Shown here: in pieces, positions 9,501 to 18,924 of the stretch
Numbering within the stretch: the first letter of the stretch is position 1
How the letters are laid out: each line of letters opens with the position of its first letter
Translations under genes and position numbers: made by a program
The notes under the pieces: model-generated
The model's input: only the letters and a program-made list of their open reading frames with translations
Database searches by the model: none
What the model was told of the DNA's origin: nothing
NCBI RefSeq assembly: GCF_021560175.1
Contig: NZ_CP091110.1
Span: 5,868,501-5,932,500 of the forward strand
Source: Neobacillus drentensis
GTDB taxonomy: Bacteria > Bacillota > Bacilli > Bacillales > Cytobacillaceae
Reading direction: 5' to 3'
Length of the DNA stretch: 64,000 nucleotides

Positions 9501-10020
9501 ATTTTTCAGCCTTTCCTTTATCAAATTCTTATTCTACAAAGCCATGAATCTTACTGCCGTTAATAGCTGCTCACCTTTGAGTACAAATAGGGAAAGATTC
9601 AATAATTTCGTTCTTTCTATTAATAAATTATACACTTCCGTTACTGATCAAACAATATGAGTTATTAGGGAAACATTGGCCGATGACAGAAAGTTGCTTT
9701 CCTCTCTGATTAGTCCGTAATTCTGAAGTAAAAAGCAAAAATTATATAGGGAGATAGTAAATGTTATTTCTAATAGAGACTGGAAATTTAAAGGAAGCGA
9801 TGGAGACATCTCAATGTAATTGTATTTCGTATCCAATAAGAACAAATACCGGACGTTTAATGAATAATCACTTGTTATGAAGAAATAATTGATTCGACCC
9901 TCCATTAGATGATAAATTAGTTCCGGGTTTGGTTGTTGTGTGTTCCAATATCCCGATGTTTTTCAAAGTTAATATGATATACTGATATACTAGGAAAAAT
10001 CAAATTGAATGAGGAATCTT
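9501..10020. other. Eroded spacer, no supported gene
   Basis: An 85-codon frame exists on the minus strand (9648-9905), but it has no ribosome binding site, no recognisable domain and a composition like its surroundings. I treat it as chance. The stretch lies between two relics and is probably degraded polysaccharide-gene sequence. Confidence 0.35.
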
Positions 10021-10800
10021 ATGGCATGGATTAAAAAAACTTATCATTTTATAATTTAAAGCTTTTTTATTTTTTATCCCTTTCTCATTTATCCATGGGT
10101 GAAAACTATTACTATGTAAATGCAAAAGCCTATTATTTTATCGGATGCATTCCCGGCTGGTTCATTTGCACCTTATCTCTATATGAATAAAGGAAAAAAA
10201 ACCAATTTTCAAATCACCTAATTTTAAAAACTGTTGATTTTATTTTTACTCCTAATAGGTTGATCCACATTACACTCCTCCGCGTTATCTCTTGTAGGAG
10301 AAGGAACGCAGCAACAGGGAATATGGGTTATGCTTAGTTCCTTTATTGTTTAGTATGGCCTCCAGCTTAGGAAAGTAGTATCTTGGAAAAATTTGTAATT
10401 CGATTATCATTAGTTCATTTTTTGCAACTTTATATGGCGTCTGGGTGGGTGTCTCAATTGAGTTTTCACCTGTTGCATTAGGCTTATCTGGAAAAAGAAA
10501 AAGATACAGAAATTTGTACTGATTGTTGTAATGGTCTGTATGCTGTTAAGTTAAATTTTTATCAAAAAAATCACTCCAGGTCGATATCCAACATGATGTT
10601 CAAAGATCATCAAGAATGAGGATTCAGGAACAGCAGGCTCTTCGAGGTGGTATATTTAGCAGGTTTCTATGCATTTTATTGGCAAACCATTGCTGGTTAA
10701 GCACCGGCCCAAACACGTTTCAAGAAATGTTCTAACCAAGTGATCACAGTAAAGTGAAAAGATATTGGGGACGTCTTGTGAGTGGATGGCACAAACAAGA
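10021..10800 (+). pseudogene. Decayed O-antigen ligase/polymerase-like gene
   Basis: No frame stays open, but pieces in order match the Wzy/O-antigen ligase family. There are hydrophobic stretches (AYYFIGCIPGWFICTLSLY and others). NEDSGTAGSSRWYI follows near 10615, then FIGKPLL with TGPNTFQE in another frame, and finally SDHSKVKRYWG near 10740. The run 'SGxxSSRxxxW...P..G.GP.TF' and the 'H...K.YWG' block are the usual large periplasmic loop of this family. Several frameshifts and stops separate them. It suggests a former polymer-chain gene on the plus strand, opposite to the present Eps operon. Confidence 0.5.
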
Positions 10801-10877
10801 CTAGAAAGTCAGAAGAAACAGCTTGAAGGATTTAGATTAAATTTCCACTTTTAAAAATTACCTTCGGAGGCAGATTC

Positions 10878-12155
10878 ATGAAGAAAAAACCATCCCTTTC
10901 CAATGAAAACATGCAAAGTGATTATGGTAGAAGGAACTTCGTATATGGGCTATTTTTGGGGATTCTATCTTTTTTGACTGCATTCTTATTTAAAAAAGAT
11001 AGTGGATTTATGCGATTACAAAAAAATCCGGATTCACAATTGGCCAATAAGGCGGCTCAACTAAATAGTATGTTTATCAATGTTTTATATCCACCATCTC
11101 CATTGAATGCACTAAAGGGTGATGGGGCATCTGAAAACATGACAGATGTACAGGCTATATTTAATTCGATTCAAAATACGGGCGGAACGGTATTTTTCCC
11201 CAAAGGAACTTACAAATTTTCTACTACTGTTAATGTTTATGATGGTACAACCATTTTAGGGGGAGGGAAAAAACCAACAAATGGACAGCCTACTATTTTA
11301 GATTTTACAGCAATCACAGGAGAGAATGCTGGAATCTATATGAATGATGCCAGTGACGTAAACCTAAAAGACTTTTATTTGTATGGCACACAAACAGGAA
11401 GCGGTAATGATATTTCTCTAGCAGGAAATTGTCGAAGAATCAATATTGAAAATATTATTTTGAATACGAAAACCACAGGGAACGGTATAGGTACAGGAGA
11501 ATCCCTTATTGGTTCAAAATGGAGCAATATTGTCGTTGTTGGTGCAGGTACAGGATTCTATTTGAGTCCTGCCAGTACATCAACGAGTTTATATAATTGT
11601 TATGCTAATGCATGTACAAATTTCGGCTTTAACATTCAAGGGACATATTGTAGTTTATATTCATGTGGAGCCGATAGTAATGCTCATTACGGTTATGTAG
11701 TTAAAAATGGGAATCAAGTCGGCCTTTATTCCTGTGGTGGAGAAGGCAACGGAAGAGAAGCAATACTCCTAATAAATGCAACAGGCATCGATGTTCTAAG
11801 TTTTCGTTCTGTTTCTAATAACTCTGGTGCAAGTGGATTTTATCCATCTTTTATGGATATTCAAAACTCGAATCAAATTTTATTATCAAACTGCCAGGAT
11901 AGTTCACCTAATAGTGCTACATCTTTTTCACTTACATCTACAACCGAAGATAGTGGGTCAAGAATTACAATTATTAATCCTAATTTTGCAAAACCGATCA
12001 ATAGCAGGCTATTAAACGTTCCACGAATTGACGGGGCTTTTTATCCGAGTACTTTGGCTGCGACTAATGCCCAAAACAATTCAATATTCATAGATTTGGC
12101 AGATGGAAAATTGAAATTTAAAGACAAGTCAGGAACTGTAAATTTATTATATTAA
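10878..12155 (+). CDS. Secreted right-handed beta-helix protein (pectate-lyase-3-like)
   Basis: A 425-residue protein. Residues 18-40 hold a twin-arginine-like start (YGRRNFV) followed by a hydrophobic segment, so it is exported by Tat or anchored at the membrane. From about residue 75 it reads like the pectate-lyase superfamily opening found in tailspikes and polysaccharide enzymes (GDGASENMTDVQAIFNSI, GGTVFFPKGTYKFS). A run of short beta-helix turns follows to about residue 390. A CGGAGG site precedes the ATG. It sits beside decayed polysaccharide genes and an IS66 relic, and would fit a polysaccharide lyase or modifier. No catalytic residues can be assigned. Confidence 0.8.
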   Translation: MKKKPSLSNENMQSDYGRRNFVYGLFLGILSFLTAFLFKKDSGFMRLQKNPDSQLANKAAQLNSMFINVLYPPSPLNALKGDGASENMTDVQAIFNSIQNTGGTVFFPKGTYKFSTTVNVYDGTTILGGGKKPTNGQPTILDFTAITGENAGIYMNDASDVNLKDFYLYGTQTGSGNDISLAGNCRRINIENIILNTKTTGNGIGTGESLIGSKWSNIVVVGAGTGFYLSPASTSTSLYNCYANACTNFGFNIQGTYCSLYSCGADSNAHYGYVVKNGNQVGLYSCGGEGNGREAILLINATGIDVLSFRSVSNNSGASGFYPSFMDIQNSNQILLSNCQDSSPNSATSFSLTSTTEDSGSRITIINPNFAKPINSRLLNVPRIDGAFYPSTLAATNAQNNSIFIDLADGKLKFKDKSGTVNLLY

Positions 12156-12240
12156 TTGTAGGCCCCCAATCAAACAACGCATATAAACACGCAGCGCCTC
12201 CTGGTACTATGAATGTATCAATTTAAGGGAGGTGCTTTTC

Positions 12241-12431
12241 ATATGCCGCAACAAAAACTAACCATTGTCCGGTTACATTACATACCGAAAACGAAAATAC
12301 CTCTTCAAAAAATCGAGCAATCACTTCCTCAACCCCGACTTGCATGATCAAAACCGGCAATGTTGAAATTTCCTCATTAATGACGTAGATGAGCACATCA
12401 TCTAAACGATCATGAAGGAGTTGAAAGATTT
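12241..12431 (+). pseudogene. IS66 tnpA (OrfA) remnant
   Basis: A start (MPQQKLTIVRLHYIPKTKIP) and a later GNVEI motif in another frame correspond to the small IS66 accessory protein. Stops and frameshifts break it, and the final part runs straight into the tnpB start. It is assigned mainly from its position in the element. Confidence 0.45.
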
Positions 12432-12790
12432 GTGAAACACGATTATACAAATGTGAAAAACATTTATATTACATGTGGTAAAACGGACTTGAGAAAAGGA
12501 ATCGATGGCCTGGCAACACTACTTCCAGATTCTTTCGAACTTGATCCATATGGCGATTCCATTTTCTTAATTTCAGGATGGAGTAAAGATCGCTATAAAT
12601 GTTTATATTTTGACGGTGATGGTTTCGCCATGCTTTATAAACGATTGGATAAAGGCAAACTCCAATGATCAAAAGTTGAAAATGAAGTACGCAATCTTTC
12701 TCAACAGGAGCTTCGCTGGCTCCTCGAAGGTGGGATCGTTTTGGCCTCAATACCAATGATAAGAACCTTTCGAATTGGGTCATTCGTGCA
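12432..12790 (+). pseudogene. IS66 tnpB (Orf2) with a nonsense mutation
   Basis: The frame begins at GTG and reads KNIYITCGKTDLRKGIDGLA, then SKDRYKCLYFDGDGFAMLYK, the core of the IS66 Orf2 family. A TGA at 12666 replaces the tryptophan expected in LQWSK. The frame then continues with KVENEVRNLSQQELRWLLEG. One point mutation therefore truncates an otherwise well kept protein. Orf2 is needed for IS66 transposition. Confidence 0.75.
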
Positions 12791-12792
12791 TC

Positions 12793-13593
12793 TCACGATT
12801 GGTTATTGCCTATTTAAGAGAGATTTAAAAATTTGATGATGGATAAATCGCTTTTACATATCGATGGACAAATCCTCCACCGATTTGATAGGAAATCTGG
12901 TCAAACCAATACTTATAATTGGGTGTGTCGAAGTGTCCCATACCAAGGACCGCCTATAACTCTCTTTCATAGCGCATTATCACGGGCTCAATCTGTCCTT
13001 GAAGGTTTCATTGAAGTTTTTTCTGGAACGTTTGTGGATATTGTTGGGCGCATGTTCGTCGTTATTGGCTAAAAGCGGACAGCAAACATGGCAAATTGGT
13101 TTGGGATTTTGCGATGATTTATATCGACTCGAAAGGAAATTTAAACATTTGTCTCCGAGTAAGCGTAGAAAAAAACGCCAAAAATACTCTAAGCCGATTG
13201 CAGATAAATTCTTGGGATAGGTTGAATCGTCACCATTCTACGGGAAAAATGTCCTCGCGAAAGCAGCCGAATACACATTGAACAGGGCAAATGGGCTCAG
13301 AACATTTCTGAAAGATGGACGCATTGAAATTGATAATAATCCAGCAGAAAATGCCATCCATCCACGTCATAGGAAGGAAAAATTGGCTCTTTAGTGTTAG
13401 TGAAGCCGGTGCAAAAGCGAATGCCTTCTGTTTGAGTATCGCAGAGACGACCAAGAGTAACGGCATTGATTTCTATGAATATATAAAGGAACTTTTGACA
13501 GATCTACCGAATCTCAAATTCCATCAAAACCCTGATATTTTAGATCAATACATGCCCTGGTCAAAAACAATTCAGGCAGAATGTAGCAAATAA
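12793..13593 (+). pseudogene. IS66 tnpC transposase, 3' part, frameshifted
   Basis: Pieces in three frames match the C-terminal half of the IS66 DDE transposase. They are SHDWLLPIKERFKNLMMDK, then LLHIDGQIL, then YNWVCRSVPYQGPPITL, then ALERKF-type FKHLSPSKRRKKRQKYSKP, then LKDGRIEIDNNPAENAI, and finally VIGRKNWLFSVSEAGAKA to the stop. The EIDNNPAENAI glutamate is the last acidic residue of the catalytic triad. The N-terminal zinc-finger half is absent. At least three frameshifts are needed to join the pieces. Confidence 0.75.
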
Positions 13594-13723
13594 GTGAAAT
13601 AAGCCGTAATTCGATTAAAAAAATCAGAATTTAGGGCTATTTGTGATGCGTACCAGAAGGTACGCTTATTTTTTATATTTCGGGCTTACTATTAATTTAT
13701 CTTTTAATATTAAAAATGAGGTC

Positions 13724-13754
13724 GGGGAAGCCAGTGTATATTACAAGCTTCCCC
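13724..13754 (-). terminator. Hairpin after the Eps operon
   Basis: GGGGAAGC and GCTTCCCC pair across a 15-base loop, about 90 bases beyond the flippase stop codon. On the minus strand a T-containing stretch (CATTTTTAATATT) follows. This is the likely end of the long operon. Confidence 0.55.
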
Positions 13755-13841
13755 ATTCCCTCGGTCTCTTTTTTCGGTAGATTATGTCTTGTAGTTAACT
13801 AGCGTGAATAACACCAATTGCTCAATCAACTATTAACAATC

Positions 13842-15260
13842 CTAGGCTTTCATAAATACTTTTAAATTTCGAAGTGTGACAACTATATCATATCGTTTTA
13901 TAATCAAGTAAATTCCATAAAATACTGCATATAGAATCACGGAATTCCAAGAATTAATAAACCATGCTATTAGTATAAATATTAATGTCATCACTAGATC
14001 CAAGAATATATCCTTAAAGATAGAAATATTTAGTACTTTAGATAAAAATAATTCTGCTAGAACAGATCTAAAGGCCAGAAGGAATACTATTGATACTACC
14101 GCAAGATGTAAATTCTTAAACACTATTGTTGTTATAATTGTGATAATAACACTTAAAACAAGAGAGATAATGTTAATTCTTAACATAAACTTTTCTTTTC
14201 TTAATGTCTTCAAGTATATGTTAATCAATAGTTCCATTTTCCCATCAAAAACAATCATCGGGAATAGTACAGCCATATAGACTAAACTTTCTTTATAACT
14301 TGGCAGCCAAGCTGACAAAATCCCTTTAAGAGGGTAATATATTATCAATGCTCCAAATAATAATACCATCAAGATATCTCTTATCGAGACATACATACTT
14401 GCTAATTTCCTCTCATCAGTCCTTCTTAGAATAGGAAACATTACTATCCCTACAGCATTAATAAATAACATCATAAGACTAGATACGCTTAATGTAAGGG
14501 AAACCTTACCAAAATTTGTTACACTCCATGAGTGCTCTATTCCAAATCTTACTGTACCTATAATCAAAATGCTTGCAATATTTGCAAACATTAACTTTAT
14601 CCCCACGCTAATATTCTCTTTAATCTCTTTAAAACTAAAATAAAATGTTGATATTCTACGATAAACTATATCTTTACAACAATACATCGCATATATTAAG
14701 GAAATAAATTTACCAATTAAATCAGTTACAATTATTATTTTGTATTCTTTAATTCCTACTAACAAAAATATTATAATCAGAAAGCAATATAATGCTTTCT
14801 CCATGACAGTTATTTGTGCGTACTCCTTAATTCGATTTGTTCCCTGTAAAATAAATAACAGCATAGCTCTTACGCCTACAATTATTAGGCAAAGAGATAC
14901 CATTATTAAAATGGATTTTTTGTCTGAAATGTTCACATAGATTACTGATGAAACTATTAGTATACTAGCTAGTACTATTTGTGAAAAGAGCAACATCCAG
15001 AACTGAGAAAAAAACAACCTTTTATCTAAATCTATATACTCTTTACCACCATATCTTAGATAAATTCCGTCATTCCATCCAAATTGAAAAAATCCAACAT
15101 ATGTTGCATAAAATAAATAAAGCTGCCAATAACCATAATCCTTTGCACCTATTAATCTTGGTAATATTATCACCATTAAAGTTGATATAAGAAGCGATAT
15201 CAAATTTGATGTTATAGTGTATGAAAAATTTTTTATAAAAATAAAAAATCCATTTTTCAA
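13842..15260 (-). CDS. Polysaccharide flippase (Wzx/RfbX-type)
   Basis: A 472-residue membrane protein with about twelve to fourteen hydrophobic helices, beginning FSYTITSNLISLLISTLMVI with the family's conserved ARG-like 'LPRLIGAKDYGYWQLYLFY' block near residue 35. It would move lipid-linked repeat units across the membrane. The start is TTG with an AGAGGT site. It is the last intact gene of the operon, after a polymerase and an acyltransferase, the place a Wzx-type gene often takes. The length is normal for the family. A decayed IS66 lies just downstream, so genes beyond it may have been lost. Confidence 0.9.
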   Translation of the reverse strand: MKNGFFIFIKNFSYTITSNLISLLISTLMVIILPRLIGAKDYGYWQLYLFYATYVGFFQFGWNDGIYLRYGGKEYIDLDKRLFFSQFWMLLFSQIVLASILIVSSVIYVNISDKKSILIMVSLCLIIVGVRAMLLFILQGTNRIKEYAQITVMEKALYCFLIIIFLLVGIKEYKIIIVTDLIGKFISLIYAMYCCKDIVYRRISTFYFSFKEIKENISVGIKLMFANIASILIIGTVRFGIEHSWSVTNFGKVSLTLSVSSLMMLFINAVGIVMFPILRRTDERKLASMYVSIRDILMVLLFGALIIYYPLKGILSAWLPSYKESLVYMAVLFPMIVFDGKMELLINIYLKTLRKEKFMLRINIISLVLSVIITIITTIVFKNLHLAVVSIVFLLAFRSVLAELFLSKVLNISIFKDIFLDLVMTLIFILIAWFINSWNSVILYAVFYGIYLIIKRYDIVVTLRNLKVFMKA

Positions 15261-15274
15261 AGACGTTACCTCTT

Positions 15275-15910
15275 TTATCTTATGTGTTTTTTATAAAATT
15301 CCTTTTCCAATATTGAAGTATTAATTTCCGTATACAATAAATCTATATTTTCTTTGATTGACTTTTCATCAACTTTAGAGTAATCTAAGCATTCTAATTT
15401 CCTTATAATTTCTTCAGAAAATCTATACTTTAAAATTTCTCCGCCAACAAATATAGCGTATGGAGGTATATCTTTTGCAACGATTGAACCCGCCGCAATA
15501 ACAGCCCCTTGTCCAATCGTTACACCTGACAATATTAAACATCTTTCACCTATCCAAACATCATCTTTTATAACGATTGGTCCTTTAGTTAATGTATTTT
15601 CTTTTTCACCGCAAATATATTTTTTGAAAGGATATGTTGATAATCCTTTATATGAATGTTCCCCACCTAACAAAAACTTAACATCTCCAGCAATTGAACA
15701 ATATGAACCAATAACTAGTTTTTCATCATTATTCCCATATGAATTTACAAAGAGGGGCCCGTACGTTTTTTTACCAACCAAAACCTTATCAATTGGAAAT
15801 ATACTCATAACAGATGTATAGTTATGTTTATTTCTTTTTCGCCAGGCCATTTTAAAAAGGATTAATCCAAAAATCTTCTTTACTTTTTGAAATACTCTTC
15901 TAATCAACAC
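15275..15910 (-). CDS. Left-handed beta-helix acyltransferase (CatB/XAT type)
   Basis: An O-acetyltransferase-like protein of about 211 residues. The frame is open for 33 codons further upstream, but similar proteins start shortly before WRKRNKHNYT, and a GTG with AGGGAT upstream fits, so I place the start there. The hexapeptide repeats run through IGSYCSIAGDVKFLLGGEH, with the XAT active-site histidine in GGEHSY, then IVIKDDVWIGERCLI and VTIGQGAVIAAGSIV. It probably adds acetyl groups to a sugar of the exopolysaccharide. It lies between the polymerase and the flippase, 14 bases from the latter. Confidence 0.85.
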   Translation of the reverse strand: MLIRRVFQKVKKIFGLILFKMAWRKRNKHNYTSVMSIFPIDKVLVGKKTYGPLFVNSYGNNDEKLVIGSYCSIAGDVKFLLGGEHSYKGLSTYPFKKYICGEKENTLTKGPIVIKDDVWIGERCLILSGVTIGQGAVIAAGSIVAKDIPPYAIFVGGEILKYRFSEEIIRKLECLDYSKVDEKSIKENIDLLYTEINTSILEKEFYKKHIR

Positions 15911-16203
15911 TATCCCTACTCTCACTAATATTATATAAACTTTACACTTTTCTATTCTAATAAACCTTACAAAATCTGAGGTATAATATTGGTGAAGATA
16001 AATTCGCAATTTCTAAGATTGAAATTAGAATGGTAGAATAGTCAACATAAATTTTTTTAGGAAGGGTATTTAAATATTTATTAAGGACTCCACATTTTTA
16101 TTAGGGGCATCCCTTTTCTATCTACGTATATATTTAACTATATTATAAAAAGCTATATGGGTAATTGTATTGATTTCTTTATTACTTCCAATCAAATGAG
16201 AGG

Positions 16204-17445
16204 TTAATAAACTTTAAAATCATTTAATGCATTTTTATTTAATCTTTCATCCCACTCTTTATACTCAGCGGATTGACTCCGAGACACATTTGTCTCTTTG
16301 GATCGCTCTATAAATATCATTTTATTAATAGCTATCAACGTAAAAATAGACCAAATGATAGACTGACTATTAAAATAAAAAATTTCTACAAACGAGTGTA
16401 ATATTACCGAGAGATATCCAATCAGCAAGGCTAATGTCGTACTTGAATATTTAAAAACTTTAAGTTTAAGTAAATGATACAAAGGATACACCAGTAAAAT
16501 AAAATACACAGGTCCTATAATGACACCTAAATCCCTTATAGAGTTAATAAAAACGTTGTGTGGATCATTTAATAATACAATACCGTTTCCAAAGGGTTGA
16601 GATGCAATTTGTTTAATTGCAATTTCAATTAATACATTTCTTCCAGCAGAATTTCCGGTCTCTATGCTATCTTTTATTTTATTAATTATTTCAATTCCCA
16701 TTATTGTATAATTGAACATGTAGAACGCAACTAAAGATAATAAGAGTAAACTTATTATAGACTTTAGTTTATTTACCTTGGAATTAAACAGCGTGATAAT
16801 AAAATAAACCATCAATGAGACAGCTATTGATAAAATTGCCCCTCTTGATAAAGTTAAAAAAATCCCTAATATGCTTATAAGAGCAAACATTATCCAGTAC
16901 TTTTTCCTTGAAATAAATTCATATAAAAAGAAAAATCCTAAAAATATTGAAAGATAATTTGATCCACCCATTAAAGTAACAGATTCACTTTTTAACGCAT
17001 AAAAAACTTGGTTATCAATTGAACTTAAATTTGAGCCCATGTTCAATATTAACTGGATCACAATACTTAAAAGAAAAAATCTATTTGCAATTTCATATGA
17101 ATTTATACTTTCTTTCAATAATACTTTCGCAAGTGTAAAAGCAATAAATCCTTCAAATATTGAAATTGCACCAGGAAGAACTGAAATACCCTGATCCGAC
17201 CAAAAATAGGTCAAAAGAGCATAAGTTCCACATACGAATTGCAATACAAGAAATAATTTTTCAAATACATTTATTTGAATTTTTATGCCATTATTGTAGT
17301 TTCTTATAACCATAAGAAAAAATAAGAGAAACAATAAAACTTCTACAAGCTGAATATTATAACCCTTGCTTCCGGACTTAGCTGAATAAATCGTCCCCAG
17401 ACTTATTGCTATAAAAACCAAAATCGTTTTCCACATTTTTTCCAC
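16204..17445 (-). CDS. O-antigen ligase/polysaccharide polymerase (Wzy-like)
   Basis: A 413-residue membrane protein with about ten to twelve helices. Its large extracytoplasmic loop holds SIETGNSAGRNVLIEIAIKQ, then PFGNGIVLLNDPHNVFINSI, the Wzy_C pattern 'R...W/E..P..G.G....PHN.F'. It would join repeat units into the polymer. The tail of about 35 residues is polar and charged (RSKETNVSRSQSAEYKEW), which is unusual but open and in frame. It follows a GT2 gene and precedes the acyltransferase on the minus strand. A separate, decayed O-antigen-ligase-like gene lies near 10.4 kb. Confidence 0.85.
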   Translation of the reverse strand: MEKMWKTILVFIAISLGTIYSAKSGSKGYNIQLVEVLLFLLFFLMVIRNYNNGIKIQINVFEKLFLVLQFVCGTYALLTYFWSDQGISVLPGAISIFEGFIAFTLAKVLLKESINSYEIANRFFLLSIVIQLILNMGSNLSSIDNQVFYALKSESVTLMGGSNYLSIFLGFFFLYEFISRKKYWIMFALISILGIFLTLSRGAILSIAVSLMVYFIITLFNSKVNKLKSIISLLLLSLVAFYMFNYTIMGIEIINKIKDSIETGNSAGRNVLIEIAIKQIASQPFGNGIVLLNDPHNVFINSIRDLGVIIGPVYFILLVYPLYHLLKLKVFKYSSTTLALLIGYLSVILHSFVEIFYFNSQSIIWSIFTLIAINKMIFIERSKETNVSRSQSAEYKEWDERLNKNALNDFKVY

Positions 17446-17583
17446 CTATTTCATATTGCGGTAAGTATCTTTGATCTAACAATCACAGTACATTTTAATA
17501 ACTAAAAATTTTATATAATTCCGATTTCTAATAAAAAATCTATTGTAATTTTTTCAATTAATTTATTTCATACTTATACATTT

Positions 17584-18516
17584 TCATCTATACAATGAAA
17601 AACATTGTTTAGTAAACTTTTTTAACATTCTTCTATATTCCTTCTTATAGAAACTATTAATTACAAAAGGTATATAATTCAAGAATAATATAAATGTGAA
17701 TTGTAACTTATTGATTCCTACATATTTCCGTAACATATATAGTGAACTGTAATATCTATGAAATCTTGAAAAAGCGCTTTGTTTTCCTATTGAAACTGAA
17801 CCTTTATGTAAAACATTCGCCTGTGGTAATACGCATGTTTTCAATTCAGTGTTAATTGCCTTATTTGATACTATCGCCTCTTCAAAATACAAAAATACAT
17901 TTTCATCTAGAAATCCGCACAACTCAAAATATTCCTTTGTTAAAACCATGCAACAACCAGAAACGAGCCCCTTAAACACTAGCTCACGATCATAATCGTA
18001 ATCAGTAAAATAAGTTTTTCTCTTTATTCCTTGAAAATCTAAAAAAATGAAAGGTTTTTTGCTAAATAAGTAATTTTTGAATGTATAATTCTTTCTTGGT
18101 GAATTTTGTATTGTATTGTTTTCTAGTATTACTTTAGGACCTAAAATTCCGATATTTTTATTACTCTTTAAATATTCGTACATAAAGTCAATAGAATTTT
18201 CAAAATAAATGATATCACTATTTGACAAAATTACTGCTTCTGCGCCATCTAAAAGAGCTTGTTTGATTCCTATATTATTTCCAGCAGAATATCCACCATT
18301 TTCATTAGAATTTATCAATACAACATCATCGCTATCCTGAAATTTTGAATATAATTGGATATAGGAATCATCAGGGGATTTGTTATCAACAATATATATT
18401 TTATAGCGACATTTCGTACTTTTGCGAATAGATTCAACACACTCAATCGTTTCTTCCCAAGTTTTATAATTAAGTATTACAATGCCTATCATCTTATTAA
18501 CATCCTTTATTAACAA
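17584..18516 (-). CDS. Glycosyltransferase family 2
   Basis: A 310-residue GT-A protein. GIVILNYKTWEETIECVESI is the usual beginning of the rhamnosyl/N-acetylglucosaminyl GT2 group, followed by VDNKSPDD, and the nucleotide-sugar/metal site appears near residue 97 as SNSDI (DxD-like). LFFEE-type 'VFLYFEEAIVSNKA' is the acceptor-side acidic motif. The polar C-terminal part carries a short hydrophobic stretch. It transfers one sugar of the repeat unit in the cytoplasm; donor unknown. The next gene downstream is the polymerase. Confidence 0.9.
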   Translation of the reverse strand: MLIKDVNKMIGIVILNYKTWEETIECVESIRKSTKCRYKIYIVDNKSPDDSYIQLYSKFQDSDDVVLINSNENGGYSAGNNIGIKQALLDGAEAVILSNSDIIYFENSIDFMYEYLKSNKNIGILGPKVILENNTIQNSPRKNYTFKNYLFSKKPFIFLDFQGIKRKTYFTDYDYDRELVFKGLVSGCCMVLTKEYFELCGFLDENVFLYFEEAIVSNKAINTELKTCVLPQANVLHKGSVSIGKQSAFSRFHRYYSSLYMLRKYVGINKLQFTFILFLNYIPFVINSFYKKEYRRMLKKFTKQCFSLYR

Positions 18517-18529
18517 TTATTTATAGACT

Positions 18530-18607
18530 CTAGTAATTATATCCAAAATTTGCTAATGCATCTTTATCTAGTATGCTGTCAACATCCACAATTAACTTTT
18601 TACTCAT
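18530..18607 (-). pseudogene. Possible 3' relic of a UDP-sugar dehydrogenase
   Basis: A 25-codon frame reads MSKKLIVDVDSILDKDAL and ANFGYNY before a stop. 'K.IVD.RNI.DKE.L...G..Y' is the usual last helix-strand unit of UDP-glucose dehydrogenases. The similarity is short and could be chance. It is interesting because a 5' relic of such an enzyme lies at 9405-9500 on the same strand. Confidence 0.3.
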
Positions 18608-18924
18608 TTAGAATCTCCACAAAATATTCTTGCTATCATATCATAAACATATGATCAGTAACAGCAACAGTCCACTGATCATATCAACAGGAAAAATTGA
18701 CATCTACTCATGTTTTACGTCCCTAGAATCGACGTTTGGATCAACTACAATCGGATTGATTTCATATGATTAAGATGTTAATAATATCGTATATTCCTTA
18801 TTATTTACGTGAATCAGGTTAATTTACCTTAAATTATACCCTACAAGTTACAAACTTCTTAAACACGTTGTTAACTAGAATTAATTTCTTAATGGTCACT
18901 TAGTTTTTAATGGTTATAATTTAC
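18608..18924. other. Spacer within the operon with a perfect inverted repeat
   Basis: Apart from the inverted repeat at 18649-18684 and the short dehydrogenase-like relic, no gene is seen. A gap of about 400 bp in an otherwise tight operon suggests that a gene has been lost here. Confidence 0.4.
18649..18684. repeat. Perfect 11-bp inverted repeat
   Basis: ATATGATCAGT and ACTGATCATAT pair exactly across a 14-base loop. No T-run follows on either strand, so it is not a standard terminator. It may be a regulator site or the scar of a lost element. Confidence 0.5.

Larger units (their letters stand above)
12190..13668 (+). mobile_element. Decayed IS66-family insertion sequence
   Basis: Three IS66-type genes in the usual order tnpA-tnpB-tnpC are recognisable, all broken. 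The ends are similar inverted repeats: left GCAGCGCCTCCTGGTACTAT, right (complement) AAGCGTACCTTCTGGTACGC. The element is about 1.5 kb, shorter than a three-gene IS66 element, because the first part of tnpC is missing. It separates the beta-helix gene from the flippase end of the Eps operon. It cannot move by itself. No clear 8-bp target duplication was found by eye. Confidence 0.75.

Noticed and set aside
9648..9905. 85-codon minus-strand frame
   Set aside because: No ribosome binding site, no recognisable domain, and it lies between gene relics.
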